64,000 bases of DNA from Nitrospinaceae bacterium (GTDB taxonomy: Bacteria > Nitrospinota > Nitrospinia > Nitrospinales > Nitrospinaceae), in NCBI GenBank assembly GCA_028278405.1, contig JANQEK010000042.1, positions 1 through 64,000 of the forward strand. The letters are read 5' to 3'. Each line of letters begins with the position of its first letter. The stretch's first letter is position 1. The notes below the pieces were generated by a model. The model searched no databases. It was not told the DNA's origin and was given only the letters and a program-made list of their open reading frames with translations. The position numbers and the translations under genes are program-made. Positions 43,626 to 52,207 of the stretch are shown here, piece by piece.

Positions 43626-44819
43626 ATGAAGCCCATCGGTCTCTACCTTCACATTCCTTACTGCCTGCACAAATGCGGCTACTGTGATTTCAACTCTCAC
43701 AACATCAATAAAGCGGAGATGGCGTCCTATGTCGAGGCCCTACTCTTGGAAATGGAGCAAACTGCGCAGGAAGCTCAGGACCGCAGGGTGGATACGATCT
43801 TCTTCGGCGGCGGCACCCCCACCACCCTACCTTTCGCCGATCTGGCCCATATTTTGGAGGCTTGCCGCCGGCATTTTCAGGTGGACCCGGAAGCGGAGAT
43901 CACCTGCGAGGCCAATCCGGCCACGATTCCACAGACAGATCTGTCTCAATTAAGGGAGGCCGGATTCAACCGTCTCAGTATCGGTGTGCAGTCGTTTGAC
44001 CCGAACGAGTTGAAACGGCTGGAACGGGTGCATACGGTTGACGAAGCCTATCTGACTGTCGAGCGGGCGCGGCAGGCAGGATTCGACAACCTGTCACTCG
44101 ACCTGATGTTTGCTCTGCCCGGCCAAACGATTGAACGCTGGCAGGATAATTTGCAAAAGGCGATCGACTTAACGCCTGACCATATTTCAGCGTACAACCT
44201 GACGATCGAACCGGACACGACTTTTTACAAGCAACAATCGCAGGGAAAGCTGACGATGCCCCCGGACGATTTTCAACGGGAACTGTTCGAGATCGCCATC
44301 GACACATTGACGGAAGCCGGGTACGAACACTACGAAATTTCCAACTACGCCAAACCCGGAAAACAATGCCGTCATAATCTCAATTATTGGACCTATGGGG
44401 AATATCTTGGGCTTGGCGCCGGGGCCTCATCAACTTTTAAAAGAGACCGTATTAAAAATGTAAATCTTCCAGCAGAGTACATTTTATTGACAAAAGAGCT
44501 CCCGTCGGCAGTGAAGGACCGTTCAACGATGACCCCCCGGCAACGCATGAGCGAAACAATTATGCTTGGACTCCGTCTAAGAAAAGGACTTAATCTTTCC
44601 AGACTTGAAAATCAATTTGGCATTAACTTTCAAGAAGAGTTTGGCGAAACCATCAAGCACTTTAAACGATTAGAACTCCTGGAAATAATCAATAAACAAA
44701 TGATCCTGACACGGGAAGGTCTATTTCTGGCCGATACGGTGATTCTCGAATTCTTTCTTAATCCAGGAGGAGAAGGTGGCGACAACCCAGAATTAATTGA
44801 AGATATGATATCTATGTAA
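43626..44819 (+). CDS. hemW: Radical SAM protein HemW
   Basis: 397 residues. The [4Fe-4S]/SAM motif CLHKCGYCDF is near residue 17, and FFGGGTPTTLP with the GGGTP SAM motif near 59. The NHISAYNLT-type segment DHISAYNLTIEPDT and the HemW C-terminal domain follow. HemW is a haem chaperone, often misannotated as coproporphyrinogen oxidase HemN. It is divergent from era with an 85-nt AT-rich gap. Confidence 0.93.
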   Translation: MKPIGLYLHIPYCLHKCGYCDFNSHNINKAEMASYVEALLLEMEQTAQEAQDRRVDTIFFGGGTPTTLPFADLAHILEACRRHFQVDPEAEITCEANPATIPQTDLSQLREAGFNRLSIGVQSFDPNELKRLERVHTVDEAYLTVERARQAGFDNLSLDLMFALPGQTIERWQDNLQKAIDLTPDHISAYNLTIEPDTTFYKQQSQGKLTMPPDDFQRELFEIAIDTLTEAGYEHYEISNYAKPGKQCRHNLNYWTYGEYLGLGAGASSTFKRDRIKNVNLPAEYILLTKELPSAVKDRSTMTPRQRMSETIMLGLRLRKGLNLSRLENQFGINFQEEFGETIKHFKRLELLEIINKQMILTREGLFLADTVILEFFLNPGGEGGDNPELIEDMISM

Positions 44820-44837
44820 TTCAGAAAGAAACCTGAT

Positions 44838-45623
44838 ATGAGCAAAACCCCTGACGCGGCATTCAAAAAACTGATCGATATTATCAATACCCTGATGGGT
44901 GAGAACGGGTGTCCCTGGGATGTCGTGCAGACGCGCGAGTCGTTGAAGCCCTACCTGGTGGAAGAAGTCTACGAAACACTGGAAGCGCTCGACGGAAACA
45001 ATCCGGAGGAGATCAAGGACGAGCTAGGCGACCTGCTGTATCAAATCCTGTTTCACTCCAAGATTTCCGAAAATCGGAAAGAATTCGACATCACCCAGGT
45101 GATCGACAACCTCGCTGAAAAGATGGTGCGGCGTCACCCGCACGTATTTGAAGAAGCTTCAGCCGATACACCCGACGCGGTGATCGATCAATGGGAACAC
45201 ATCAAAATCAGCGAGAAGGCAAACAAAGATCACAAGTCGGTACTCGACAGTGTCCCGAAGCATCTGCCGTCACTCGCCCGCGCCCAGAAACTCACCAAGA
45301 AAGCCGCCAAGCACGGCTTCGACTGGCAGGAAATCCAGGACGTGTTCGCCAAACTGGACGAAGAGATCGCCGAGTTTAAGGAAGCGGTACTGAGTGACAA
45401 AGACGGAAACATCGCCGATGAATTGGGAGACATCCTGTTCGTACTGGTGAATATCGCACGTCACAAAAAAATCGACGCCGAAGAAGCGTTACGCGGCACC
45501 AATAACAAATTCATCGAGCGCTTTCAATACATTGAGACGAAAGTCGAAAAATCCGGCAAAACTCTGAAAGATACCTCCCTCGAAGAAATGGAACGCTACT
45601 GGCAGGAAGCCAAGACCAAGTAA
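44838..45623 (+). CDS. mazG: Nucleoside triphosphate pyrophosphohydrolase MazG
   Basis: Hydrolyses (d)NTPs to monophosphate and PPi and lowers ppGpp under starvation in E. coli. Two MazG repeats are visible. The first opens with LMGENGCPWDVVQTRESLKPYLVEE-type sequence and contains EIKDELGDLLYQILFHS. The second contains ELGDILFVLVNIARH with the metal-binding Glu/Asp residues. The final EMERYWQEAK is the typical C terminus. Located 18 nt after hemW. Confidence 0.95.
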   Translation: MSKTPDAAFKKLIDIINTLMGENGCPWDVVQTRESLKPYLVEEVYETLEALDGNNPEEIKDELGDLLYQILFHSKISENRKEFDITQVIDNLAEKMVRRHPHVFEEASADTPDAVIDQWEHIKISEKANKDHKSVLDSVPKHLPSLARAQKLTKKAAKHGFDWQEIQDVFAKLDEEIAEFKEAVLSDKDGNIADELGDILFVLVNIARHKKIDAEEALRGTNNKFIERFQYIETKVEKSGKTLKDTSLEEMERYWQEAKTK

Positions 45624-45656
45624 ACCAGAGCGAATTATCACAGTTTTCCTCTTCCC

Positions 45657-45684
45657 TTGCCTAGAAACACAAATACCTTATACT
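45657..45684 (+). promoter_or_regulatory. Sigma-70-type promoter for the 90-residue protein
   Basis: TTGCCT (45657-45662), a 16-nt spacer and TATACT (45679-45684). Transcription would start near 45691, giving a leader of about 50 nt that contains the hairpin described below. Confidence 0.5.
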
Positions 45685-45716
45685 GAAAGCACCTTATAAA
45701 TACTTACAGAAGTTGT

Positions 45717-45736
45717 ATACCTTTACCTTGAGGTAT
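45717..45736 (+). promoter_or_regulatory. Hairpin that pairs the ribosome-binding site
   Basis: ATACCT (45717-45722) pairs with AGGTAT (45731-45736) around an 8-nt loop. The right arm includes the GAGGT Shine-Dalgarno for the ATG at 45742, so the hairpin would partly hide the ribosome-binding site. Six base pairs are modest, so it is a candidate temperature-sensitive or factor-dependent switch only. Confidence 0.4.
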
Positions 45737-45741
45737 TAAGT

Positions 45742-46014
45742 ATGAGCTTTACGAAAAAACTGAAACAGTTTTTTATGACTGGAGATACTAGAGGAGAACC
45801 CCTGGCCATAGTAAAAGGGGAAAAAGTTGGAGGAATGGTAAGCGTCTCTCTCAAGGTTTTTCTCCTCCGAAAAGAACAGGAGCCTCAATACAGGGAAATC
45901 GAAATTGATCTGGTTGCCAAATCTCTTCTAAGCTATCAAAAAATGCCTATCAAGCTCTCAGCTCCTGAAGCTCGGAAATTAATATCAGCCTTAGAGAATG
46001 CTTTAAAAAAATAG
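45742..46014 (+). CDS. Small uncharacterised protein
   Basis: A 90-residue soluble protein with GAGGT ahead of the ATG. It opens MSFTKKLKQFFMTGDTRGEP and ends with an amphipathic helix (APEARKLISALENALKK). The middle (EPQYREIEIDLVAKSLL) has alternating beta-like sequence. I do not recognise the family. It has its own promoter between mazG and the convergent cold-shock gene, suggesting an independent unit. Confidence 0.6.
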   Translation: MSFTKKLKQFFMTGDTRGEPLAIVKGEKVGGMVSVSLKVFLLRKEQEPQYREIEIDLVAKSLLSYQKMPIKLSAPEARKLISALENALKK

Positions 46015-46052
46015 CTTCTAAAATAAAACATTTACTGAATCTATTTTCTAAC

Positions 46053-46090
46053 AAAAAAACCCCGGCGGGGCGGGTGCCCGGCCGGGGTTT
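46053..46090 (-). terminator. Terminator of the first cold-shock gene
   Basis: AAACCCCGGC (46057-46066) pairs with GCCGGGGTTT (46081-46090), a perfect 10-bp stem. On the minus strand it is followed by T residues (complement of 46053-46059). Because the stem is symmetrical it may also affect the convergent small gene ending at 46014. Confidence 0.9.
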
Positions 46091-46103
46091 CGTGATTCGC
46101 AGT

Positions 46104-46304
46104 TTACTTGGGAATGACGTTTGAGGCCTGCGGGCCTTTCTTGCCGTCGGTCTTTTCGAACTCGACCGTCTGGCCTTCCGTCAGGGTTTTGAATCCTTCG
46201 GCTTGAATCTCCGAGAAGTGAACGAAAACATCTTCGCCATCTTCACCTTCAATAAATCCGTAACCTTTGCTGTCGTTGAACCACTTTACTTTTCCTACTG
46301 ACAT
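46104..46304 (-). CDS. Cold-shock protein, copy 1
   Basis: 66-residue CSD protein with RNP1-like SKGYGFIEG and RNP2-like VFVHFSEIQ motifs. It binds single-stranded RNA/DNA and melts structure. AAGGAGC precedes the ATG at 46304; the longer frame reaches into its leader and is not used. It is 88 percent or so identical by eye to the neighbouring copy, with a matching leader, so the two arose by tandem duplication. Confidence 0.96.
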   Translation of the reverse strand: MSVGKVKWFNDSKGYGFIEGEDGEDVFVHFSEIQAEGFKTLTEGQTVEFEKTDGKKGPQASNVIPK

Positions 46305-46390
46305 ACTAATCGTGCTCCTTAAATGAGCGGGAAGCCGCTCGAGACGAACCCAAAACCGCATTCCCAGATTTTTCGTAAGACGGTCTTTCA
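46305..46390 (-). promoter_or_regulatory. Conserved leader of cold-shock gene 1
   Basis: Shares blocks with the leader of the second csp gene: TGAAAGAC at the 5' end, CTGGGAA followed by GCG and TTTTGGGT, TTCCCGCTCA, and AGGAGC-CGATT-GT before the ATG. Conservation outside the coding region in paralogues suggests a regulatory 5'UTR like that of cspA. The rest of the gap up to 46597 has no gene. Confidence 0.55.
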
Positions 46391-46597
46391 AACCTCCGCC
46401 ACGGCAGTGTTTCCCAACAAAAAAACCATCCCAGAGGATGGTCGGTTCATATCGAATCGAATGTTCCAATCACCGCTGTCGAGAAAACCCGTTGATCCGG
46501 GCAGACGGATTCAAAACCCATCTCATTTTACGGCTTCTTTGTATCACAGCTGGTTCGATTTTCCCAACTTTTTTTAATACCGGGGTAAAATGGGCAC

Positions 46598-46631
46598 AAA
46601 AAACCCGGCGAAGGTGGGGGCTCCGCCGGGT
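46598..46631 (-). terminator. Terminator of the second cold-shock gene
   Basis: ACCCGGCG (46603-46610) pairs with CGCCGGGT (46624-46631). On the minus strand the stem is followed by six T residues (complement of 46598-46603). Confidence 0.85.
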
Positions 46632-46647
46632 GATTGTAAGCGTGAGG

Positions 46648-46848
46648 TTATTTGGGAATGACGTTGGATGCTTGCGGACCTTTTTTCCCCTGGGTCTTTT
46701 CGAATTCGACCTCTTGGCCCTCTTTCAGCGTTTTGAATCCTTCAGATTGAATTTCCGAGAAGTGAACAAAAACGTCCTCCCCTTCCTCAGATTCTATAAA
46801 ACCGTAACCCTTGCTTTCGTTGAACCACTTCACTTTACCTAGAGACAT
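46648..46848 (-). CDS. Cold-shock protein, copy 2
   Basis: 66-residue CSD protein, closely similar to the first copy ([20 protein letters not shown] opening; same [10 protein letters not shown] end). RNP motifs KGYGFI and VFVHFSEI are intact. GAGGAGC precedes the ATG at 46848. Each copy has its own leader and terminator, so they can be expressed separately. Confidence 0.96.
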   Translation of the reverse strand: MSLGKVKWFNESKGYGFIESEEGEDVFVHFSEIQSEGFKTLKEGQEVEFEKTQGKKGPQASNVIPK

Positions 46849-46923
46849 ACCAATCGCGCTCCTCAGATTGAGCGGGAAGGCGTTCCAGATGGTACCCAAA
46901 GCGCGTTCCCCAGTTGTCTTTCA
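46849..46923 (-). promoter_or_regulatory. Conserved leader of cold-shock gene 2
   Basis: Contains the same blocks in the same order as leader 1 (TGAAAGAC, CTGGGGAACGCG, TTTGGGT, CCTTCCCGCTCA, GAGGAGCGCGATTGGT), about 11 nt shorter overall. The remaining 46924-47179 contains no gene I can support. Confidence 0.55.
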
Positions 46924-47179
46924 GGCGATTACTGGCCCCATCCCCGCAAAGACCCTGCCCGGGCCCCACTTTTCGGATTGCCGTGACCACTACCACCCCT
47001 GTTTTGGCAAGCGTATCCTACCATAACTCAGATAAAGCCGACCATAGTTTTATGGCTCGAGCACTGTGAAATACCCCATAATACCCTACCCTAATTGAGG
47101 TAAAACCTGGCCGCCCTTTTTCAGCAAATCCATCCCGTCCAATCGGACTCTACGACCGGCCTGTGGTCACTTCGACCGC

Positions 47180-47473
47180 CTAGCGGGCCCAGAAAACAAG
47201 GTCCTCCTCACTTTCAAGGATGTCTGGCGGAACTTCGTAATAGTTTTTGAGAGTTTGTTTGTCCGAGGGGCGAAACGGCTTCATGCCGTATTCTTCATAG
47301 GCGGGACGGGATTGATCATCCGTTTTAAAATACAGTCGGCCTTTATGCAAAATGCCGAAAAATATTTCATGGTGGTACAACCCGAATCCTCCGAACATGG
47401 CCCGGCACGTTACAGGATTCATCTCCGCCAGTTGATCCAGCACAAATTCCTTAAAAGTGTCCTGTTTCATCAC
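47180..47473 (-). CDS. TfoX N-terminal domain protein
   Basis: 97 residues with the TfoX_N pattern: FVLDQLAEMNPVTCRAMFGGFGLYHH, then a GRLYFKTDD segment and YYEVPPDILE. TfoX/Sxy regulates competence in gammaproteobacteria, but stand-alone N-terminal-domain proteins are widespread and of unknown role. It starts 3 nt after the mini-oxidase gene ends, so the three genes 47180-49036 form a minus-strand operon. Confidence 0.88.
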   Translation of the reverse strand: MMKQDTFKEFVLDQLAEMNPVTCRAMFGGFGLYHHEIFFGILHKGRLYFKTDDQSRPAYEEYGMKPFRPSDKQTLKNYYEVPPDILESEEDLVFWAR

Positions 47474-47476
47474 TGT

Positions 47477-47893
47477 TCATTGATCTTCTTTAACCGGGGT
47501 CAACACGAAATACAGGTTGTAAGCCATGATCAACAAGCCAATGCCGGTCGTCACGGCGAACAAAACGAAAGCGGCGTGCAGCATACCGCCGGACCAAAGA
47601 CCCCCTGCAAGGTGAGTGACAGCCATGCCCAGCAAGCCGACATTATGCAGAATGAAATGGTACTTCACGCCTCCCGGCCACGGAACAGGACGCGCGTTGA
47701 AACGGGGGAGCACATGATACGCCACTCCGGAAATGAACATGGTCATGAATCCGAGAAGATTGAGGTGGATGTGAACGAAGCGCAGACGCTGGCTCCATTG
47801 CGGCTGCGAGCCTATCACCATACCCATCACCACCCCCAGGACCAGATAAATCAGCGCCATCTTGGTAAACCGCTTTGCATAAATTTCCATCAA
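47477..47893 (-). CDS. Mini haem-copper-oxidase-like membrane protein
   Basis: 138 residues, four predicted membrane helices. HIHLNLLGFMTMFISGVAYH and KYHFILHNVGLLGMAVTH place several His residues at regular helix positions, as in the CcoN/NorB subunit I fold, but the catalytic copper-site histidines and most of the 12 helices are absent. Such single-module proteins probably bind haem b and act in electron transfer or nitric-oxide sensing. The gene starts immediately after the GT2 stop. Confidence 0.72.
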   Translation of the reverse strand: MMEIYAKRFTKMALIYLVLGVVMGMVIGSQPQWSQRLRFVHIHLNLLGFMTMFISGVAYHVLPRFNARPVPWPGGVKYHFILHNVGLLGMAVTHLAGGLWSGGMLHAAFVLFAVTTGIGLLIMAYNLYFVLTPVKEDQ

Positions 47894-49036
47894 TCACCTC
47901 TCCGGTTGTGAGTATGTTCGTCCGCGCCATTCGGCTTTCCCCCGAAATAACACATGGATCATGGAGTTGATCATAATGGCCGTCATGACCAGAGCCCCCA
48001 GAGGAAATAGAAACGCGTAATGTTTTTCAAGTTTTATTTCGTGACATAGAACCCATTTCGTAATCAATACCATTGCCAGCCCGGCCCAGGCCATCGCCTG
48101 CCACACCAGACCCGACCCCGCCCATAGGTGAACCGCAACCAGGACCCACGGCGTCACTACAAACCCCAACAGGCAAAGGATAGTATAAAATGTTTTGAAA
48201 ATGGATTTTTTCATCGCCAGGAAAACGTTTTTGCGCCAACCGATCCATATTTCCCGGAGAGAGTGATACATGCGGATAGAATAAATTTTCATGCCGTCGA
48301 TAATCATGATCTTTGCGCCGGATTGCTTCACCAGCCGCGCCATGCCGATATCCTCCAGGATCGCCTGCCTGAGGGTTTCGTGCCCACCCACCTGTTCATA
48401 CACTTCCCGTCGCAACAGGATAAAGGCCCCGACAGCCATCGCGGACCTGGATTTCGAATCATTCACTTTGCGAAATCGTGTGAGAGCTGCGATGAATGCA
48501 AAGATGACCGGTTGCACCGCCCGTTCCCAGAACGAGCCAAATTCCGCTCCCGGCAACAGGGTGACCATATCCAACCAGTAATTTTGCATCAGGCGAACTG
48601 CGGACTTTAAAGCATACGGCTGAAATACAGGGTCGGCATCGGTGAACAGAAGGAGCTCCCCCCGGGCCTTTTGTGCCGCCTGATGCAAAGCAAAGGGTTT
48701 GCCGTACCAGTCCGGTGGCAGCTCTTCTCCCTGAATCGCGACCAAGTTGGGATATCGCTCACGCAAGGATTCAATAATTGCCGGTGTCTTGTCGGTCGAG
48801 TTATCATCGACCACAATCACTTCAAAATTCGGGTAGTCCTGTTTCAGTAAAGAAGTGAGACAGGCTTCGATATCCCGTTCCTCGTCGCGTGCCGGGACGC
48901 AAACCGAGACGAAAGGATAGGTCGAAAGAGGGCCAACGGCGGGTTCGGCCTTGATCAACAAATAAACATTGTTTGCCAGGTAAGCCACGATCGTAACAAT
49001 CAAGGCAAACTGTAGAATGGAAAGAAAGATCAGCAC
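47894..49036 (-). CDS. Family 2 glycosyltransferase, HpnB/CrtQ-like
   Basis: 380 residues. An N-terminal membrane helix, then a GT-A domain: SVCVPARDEERDIE, VIVVDDNSTDKTP, TDADPVFQP (metal-binding DxD) and ILEDIGMARLVKQSGAK. Three C-terminal membrane helices follow. This layout matches membrane glycosyltransferases acting on polyisoprenoid or hopanoid-like lipids (HpnB, CrtQ). Substrate unknown. It is the first gene of a three-gene operon with the mini-oxidase-like protein and TfoX_N. Confidence 0.85.
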   Translation of the reverse strand: MLIFLSILQFALIVTIVAYLANNVYLLIKAEPAVGPLSTYPFVSVCVPARDEERDIEACLTSLLKQDYPNFEVIVVDDNSTDKTPAIIESLRERYPNLVAIQGEELPPDWYGKPFALHQAAQKARGELLLFTDADPVFQPYALKSAVRLMQNYWLDMVTLLPGAEFGSFWERAVQPVIFAFIAALTRFRKVNDSKSRSAMAVGAFILLRREVYEQVGGHETLRQAILEDIGMARLVKQSGAKIMIIDGMKIYSIRMYHSLREIWIGWRKNVFLAMKKSIFKTFYTILCLLGFVVTPWVLVAVHLWAGSGLVWQAMAWAGLAMVLITKWVLCHEIKLEKHYAFLFPLGALVMTAIMINSMIHVLFRGKAEWRGRTYSQPER

Positions 49037-49268
49037 TTTGATTTTTTACCGCTGTAGAATTTCCCCTCATTTGAAATCAGGAAATTTCCATGTTACCCTT
49101 CAATGGTCGTTTTTGATCTTTTAGGAGCTGACAGACCAGCACTTAAAGAGAATAGTTTCAATATTATAGGTTCCCTTGAGCGAATCAAAATCCGGTCATG
49201 CGGCACACTATAACAAGCCCCTTGCCTATCAAACAGTTATAAATTTATCCCAACCTAAAGCTATATCC

Positions 49269-49745
49269 ATGAGTCCTTTTCAATCCAAGTTTCAGGATAA
49301 ATTCTTTCATTTTTTGATTTTGTTCTGCTTCGCCTTAACCGTGTCGTGGACGTCCACGGCCGAGGCCCTGTGCATCAAAAACCGCCAGGCCAATCTACGC
49401 CAGGGACCGGGACTACACTACGAAAAAATCTGGGAAGTGTTCCGGTATATGCCATTCCAGCAGTTGGGCAAAAAAGGCGAGTGGCTACGGGTGAAGGATC
49501 TGGATGGCGACATTTACTGGGTACATAAAAAACTCACCACCAAGTCATTCAAATGCGCGGTCATCAAAAAAGACGCGACCAATTTAAGAAAAGGCCCGGG
49601 TACCCACTACAAAAAGGTGAAAGGAATGCCCGGAGAAAAATATTTTTCCATGAAGGTCCTCAAGATCAAGGACAACTGGGTACAGGTGGTGGATGCCTGG
49701 GGAGACAAGGCGTGGATCTACCGGCCTCTGGTCTGGATCAAATAA
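49269..49745 (+). CDS. Secreted protein with two bacterial SH3 domains
   Basis: 158 residues from ATG 49269; upstream codons to 49176 are open but lack a ribosome-binding site. The signal peptide (FHFLILFCFALTVSWTSTAEA) is followed by two SH3b repeats, each with the family motif: NLRQGPGLHYEKIWEVFR and NLRKGPGTHYKKVKGMP. It probably binds cell-wall peptides or acts as a periplasmic scaffold. It converges with the sucrose synthase gene. Confidence 0.8.
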   Translation: MSPFQSKFQDKFFHFLILFCFALTVSWTSTAEALCIKNRQANLRQGPGLHYEKIWEVFRYMPFQQLGKKGEWLRVKDLDGDIYWVHKKLTTKSFKCAVIKKDATNLRKGPGTHYKKVKGMPGEKYFSMKVLKIKDNWVQVVDAWGDKAWIYRPLVWIK

Positions 49746-49771
49746 AAACTCCGGGGACCCTAATCCCCGAG
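49741..49771 (-). terminator. Terminator overlapping the sucrose synthase stop
   Basis: On the minus strand CTCGGGGA (49764-49771) pairs with TCCCCGGAG (49749-49757) with one bulged base and is followed by TTTTTA. The left arm is made of the last codons of the sucrose synthase gene, so stop codon and terminator overlap. Confidence 0.75.
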
Positions 49772-52171
49772 AAGCTGCCGTGCCCGGTTTTTGAAAACCA
49801 TGTGGAACAGTAGATTGCAGTAGCGGTCCACTTCCTTTTTTTCGTCCCCGAGAACCGAATGATTCCAAAATCCGTATAGCTTAGCGGCTTTGATTAATTT
49901 CTCCGAGTACAAACTCCAGGAGAAACGCTCCTTGACGCGAATGATGGCCTGCCCGCCCAGCGTTTCCCAACACGAAGGATTCTTTTCACAACGAAGCAGA
50001 AAATCCAATATGGGCTGGCTGATCAACTCCGGTTGAGTGGGATTGATCAAATACCCGTTTTTGCCGTCCTCAATAATTTCCTGTGGTCCCCCAAATTGAG
50101 TTGCGAATACCGGCAAACCGCTGGCCATCCCTTCCAGGACTGTCAACCCAAACGCCTCGAACAGAGCGGGTTGCACAAACACTCCTCTTCGGTCGGCAAT
50201 AATCCGATATGACTCTGCACCGTCCTGCCGTGAGGAGTTTTCAACCCAGCGGATTTTGTCTTGAAGTTCATAGTCTTCAATCAATTGATACATTTTTTTT
50301 AACTCGGACATCTCATCCGCGTCCGTCACCTTCTCTTCGCGAACGGTGTGGGTCACGATGATCAAATTGGTTCTTTCCTGAAGTTCCTTGCTCTGCCCGA
50401 AACTTTCCACCAGTCCGGTCAGGTTTTTGATTTTATCCAGCCTCGCAATGCTGAAAATGGGGATTTTGTCCGGATCTGCCAATTCCCCAAATATATCCTC
50501 ACCTTTGTTGAAAAATAACCGCTGGTTCAGTTCTTCCGTCTGATTTTTCAGCCGTCGGGATGTGTCGGTATAAGGGAAGTAAATGGATTCATCCACTCCG
50601 GGGGAGACGACATTAAATTTGGGGTGGAGCAGGTTGACACCATCGGTCACCTTGTACAACTCCGGCATGGAGAACAGGCAGTAGGACTCGTATTGCCCCA
50701 TAGTGGTCTCCGTACCCGCAATTTCCTGGGCGGTACTTGAAATAATAACGTCCGCTTTGTTCATGGAAATCAAGTCGGCGGTAAATTGGAGCGAAAAGTT
50801 GAAATCTTTTTCCATATCCTTCCAGTACAAGGCGGAAAAAAGATACTTGGGTTTCTCCAATGCGTGGGCGATGTTGCACTGAACCACCTGCAACCAAGGG
50901 GCCAGCAGGGACGCCACCAGATTGCCATCCGAATAATTTCCGATGATCATGTCCGGCTTGCCGCCGAATTCCGTGAGCAATTCATTTTTCGCATCCAGTG
51001 CAAACTGCTCCAAGAACGGCCATACCTGGAACCGTGACAGCCATTGAGGAACGGTATTCAGATTCTCATCCTTGAACGGAACACGCAGAATCCAGCAATG
51101 GTCGGTGCCATTGATTTTTTCGAGACGTTGGTTGCTGGTGGTGCCTTCGTTATCGGGAATAAGTCGGCTCACCACCACGATTTTAGGCGGTATTGAAATT
51201 CCAGCGTCAGCAAGCGAGTTTTTCAGATGAGCCTCCAGAGCTTTCACCTGATCGAGGATATAAACCACCTGGCCGCCGGTATCGGGCCGACCCAGCACAT
51301 GGTCCTGTCCGAACCAACCATGCGGGGAAATCACGGCAACACGTGTGATCAATGGAACGGCAGCTAAAAACTCATCAAGGTAATCGGCGCTGGGCGATTC
51401 AAAAAGATTGGAGAGCAATTGCAGGTTGGTCAGGGTCCGCCCGACGGTATTTCCGAAACCTTCCCTTATTCCGAGACTGTTTAAAGTGGCACGGGCTTCA
51501 TGGATCGGCGCATCTTCATCCAACTGCTCCAGAGAGGCAATCGCTTTTTGAAGCGCTTCCACCAATGCGGATGAGTCTTCGATAATTTCCCCGTCCACCA
51601 GTATCTGATCGTTGTTGATGCTGTGAATTTTTAAAAACTCGCACAGAAAAGACTGCCAATCCTCCGGTTCTTCACGCAATTTGCCGGCCATGTAGCTGTT
51701 CAAATATCTGAGACCGGAGCCGATCTTTTGAGGTCCTGGAACTTCAGGTCCAACGCTGTAAAACGGCTGGAAATTGATCAGCAGTTTCTTTTCAGGAGGA
51801 ACATGAGCGCGATCCGCTACAACCTCCCGGTAATCCAGGAATTCCTCCGCCGTCAGCTCGTCTACGCGGTCTTCAACATTATGGATCATATAAAAACGGT
51901 ATTCTGCCGCCTGGTTTCGATGAAGCAATACCACATCCTCTTCCAACAGCAACATTTCCTGAGTCTTGAAAAAGAAATCTTTCAGCTCGGAAAGATCATC
52001 CGGATCACGATTCCCGGCATTTCGCTTGTCCAGGAATTGGTTGAACCGCAGGACAATTTCGTTGCGAAGCAGGTGCCTGGACGGTTGGAGATTCAACTCA
52101 TAAACAAATTCCCTGAGACAACGGATCTCCTCTTCCGCCATCATAGATGATAATGTTTGTTGGTTATCCAA
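49760..52171 (-). CDS. Sucrose synthase
   Basis: GT4 enzyme of 803 residues that reversibly converts sucrose + UDP/ADP to fructose + NDP-glucose. Recognised by the N-terminal regulatory domain and the GT-B core: HGWFGQDHVLGRPDTGGQVVYILDQ-type motif near residue 280, NYSDGNLVASLLA near 420, HALEKPKYLFS, and ALFEAFGLTVLEGMASGLP with the E-x7-E motif near 680. TTG start at 52171 behind GGAGG. It follows a histidine kinase gene by 36 nt on the same strand. No sucrose-phosphate synthase or phosphatase is in the window. Confidence 0.93.
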   Translation of the reverse strand: MDNQQTLSSMMAEEEIRCLREFVYELNLQPSRHLLRNEIVLRFNQFLDKRNAGNRDPDDLSELKDFFFKTQEMLLLEEDVVLLHRNQAAEYRFYMIHNVEDRVDELTAEEFLDYREVVADRAHVPPEKKLLINFQPFYSVGPEVPGPQKIGSGLRYLNSYMAGKLREEPEDWQSFLCEFLKIHSINNDQILVDGEIIEDSSALVEALQKAIASLEQLDEDAPIHEARATLNSLGIREGFGNTVGRTLTNLQLLSNLFESPSADYLDEFLAAVPLITRVAVISPHGWFGQDHVLGRPDTGGQVVYILDQVKALEAHLKNSLADAGISIPPKIVVVSRLIPDNEGTTSNQRLEKINGTDHCWILRVPFKDENLNTVPQWLSRFQVWPFLEQFALDAKNELLTEFGGKPDMIIGNYSDGNLVASLLAPWLQVVQCNIAHALEKPKYLFSALYWKDMEKDFNFSLQFTADLISMNKADVIISSTAQEIAGTETTMGQYESYCLFSMPELYKVTDGVNLLHPKFNVVSPGVDESIYFPYTDTSRRLKNQTEELNQRLFFNKGEDIFGELADPDKIPIFSIARLDKIKNLTGLVESFGQSKELQERTNLIIVTHTVREEKVTDADEMSELKKMYQLIEDYELQDKIRWVENSSRQDGAESYRIIADRRGVFVQPALFEAFGLTVLEGMASGLPVFATQFGGPQEIIEDGKNGYLINPTQPELISQPILDFLLRCEKNPSCWETLGGQAIIRVKERFSWSLYSEKLIKAAKLYGFWNHSVLGDEKKEVDRYCNLLFHMVFKNRARQLLGD

Positions 52172-52207
52172 TCGAATCCTCCGGAAATTTAATTAAGCAA
52201 ACAATAA

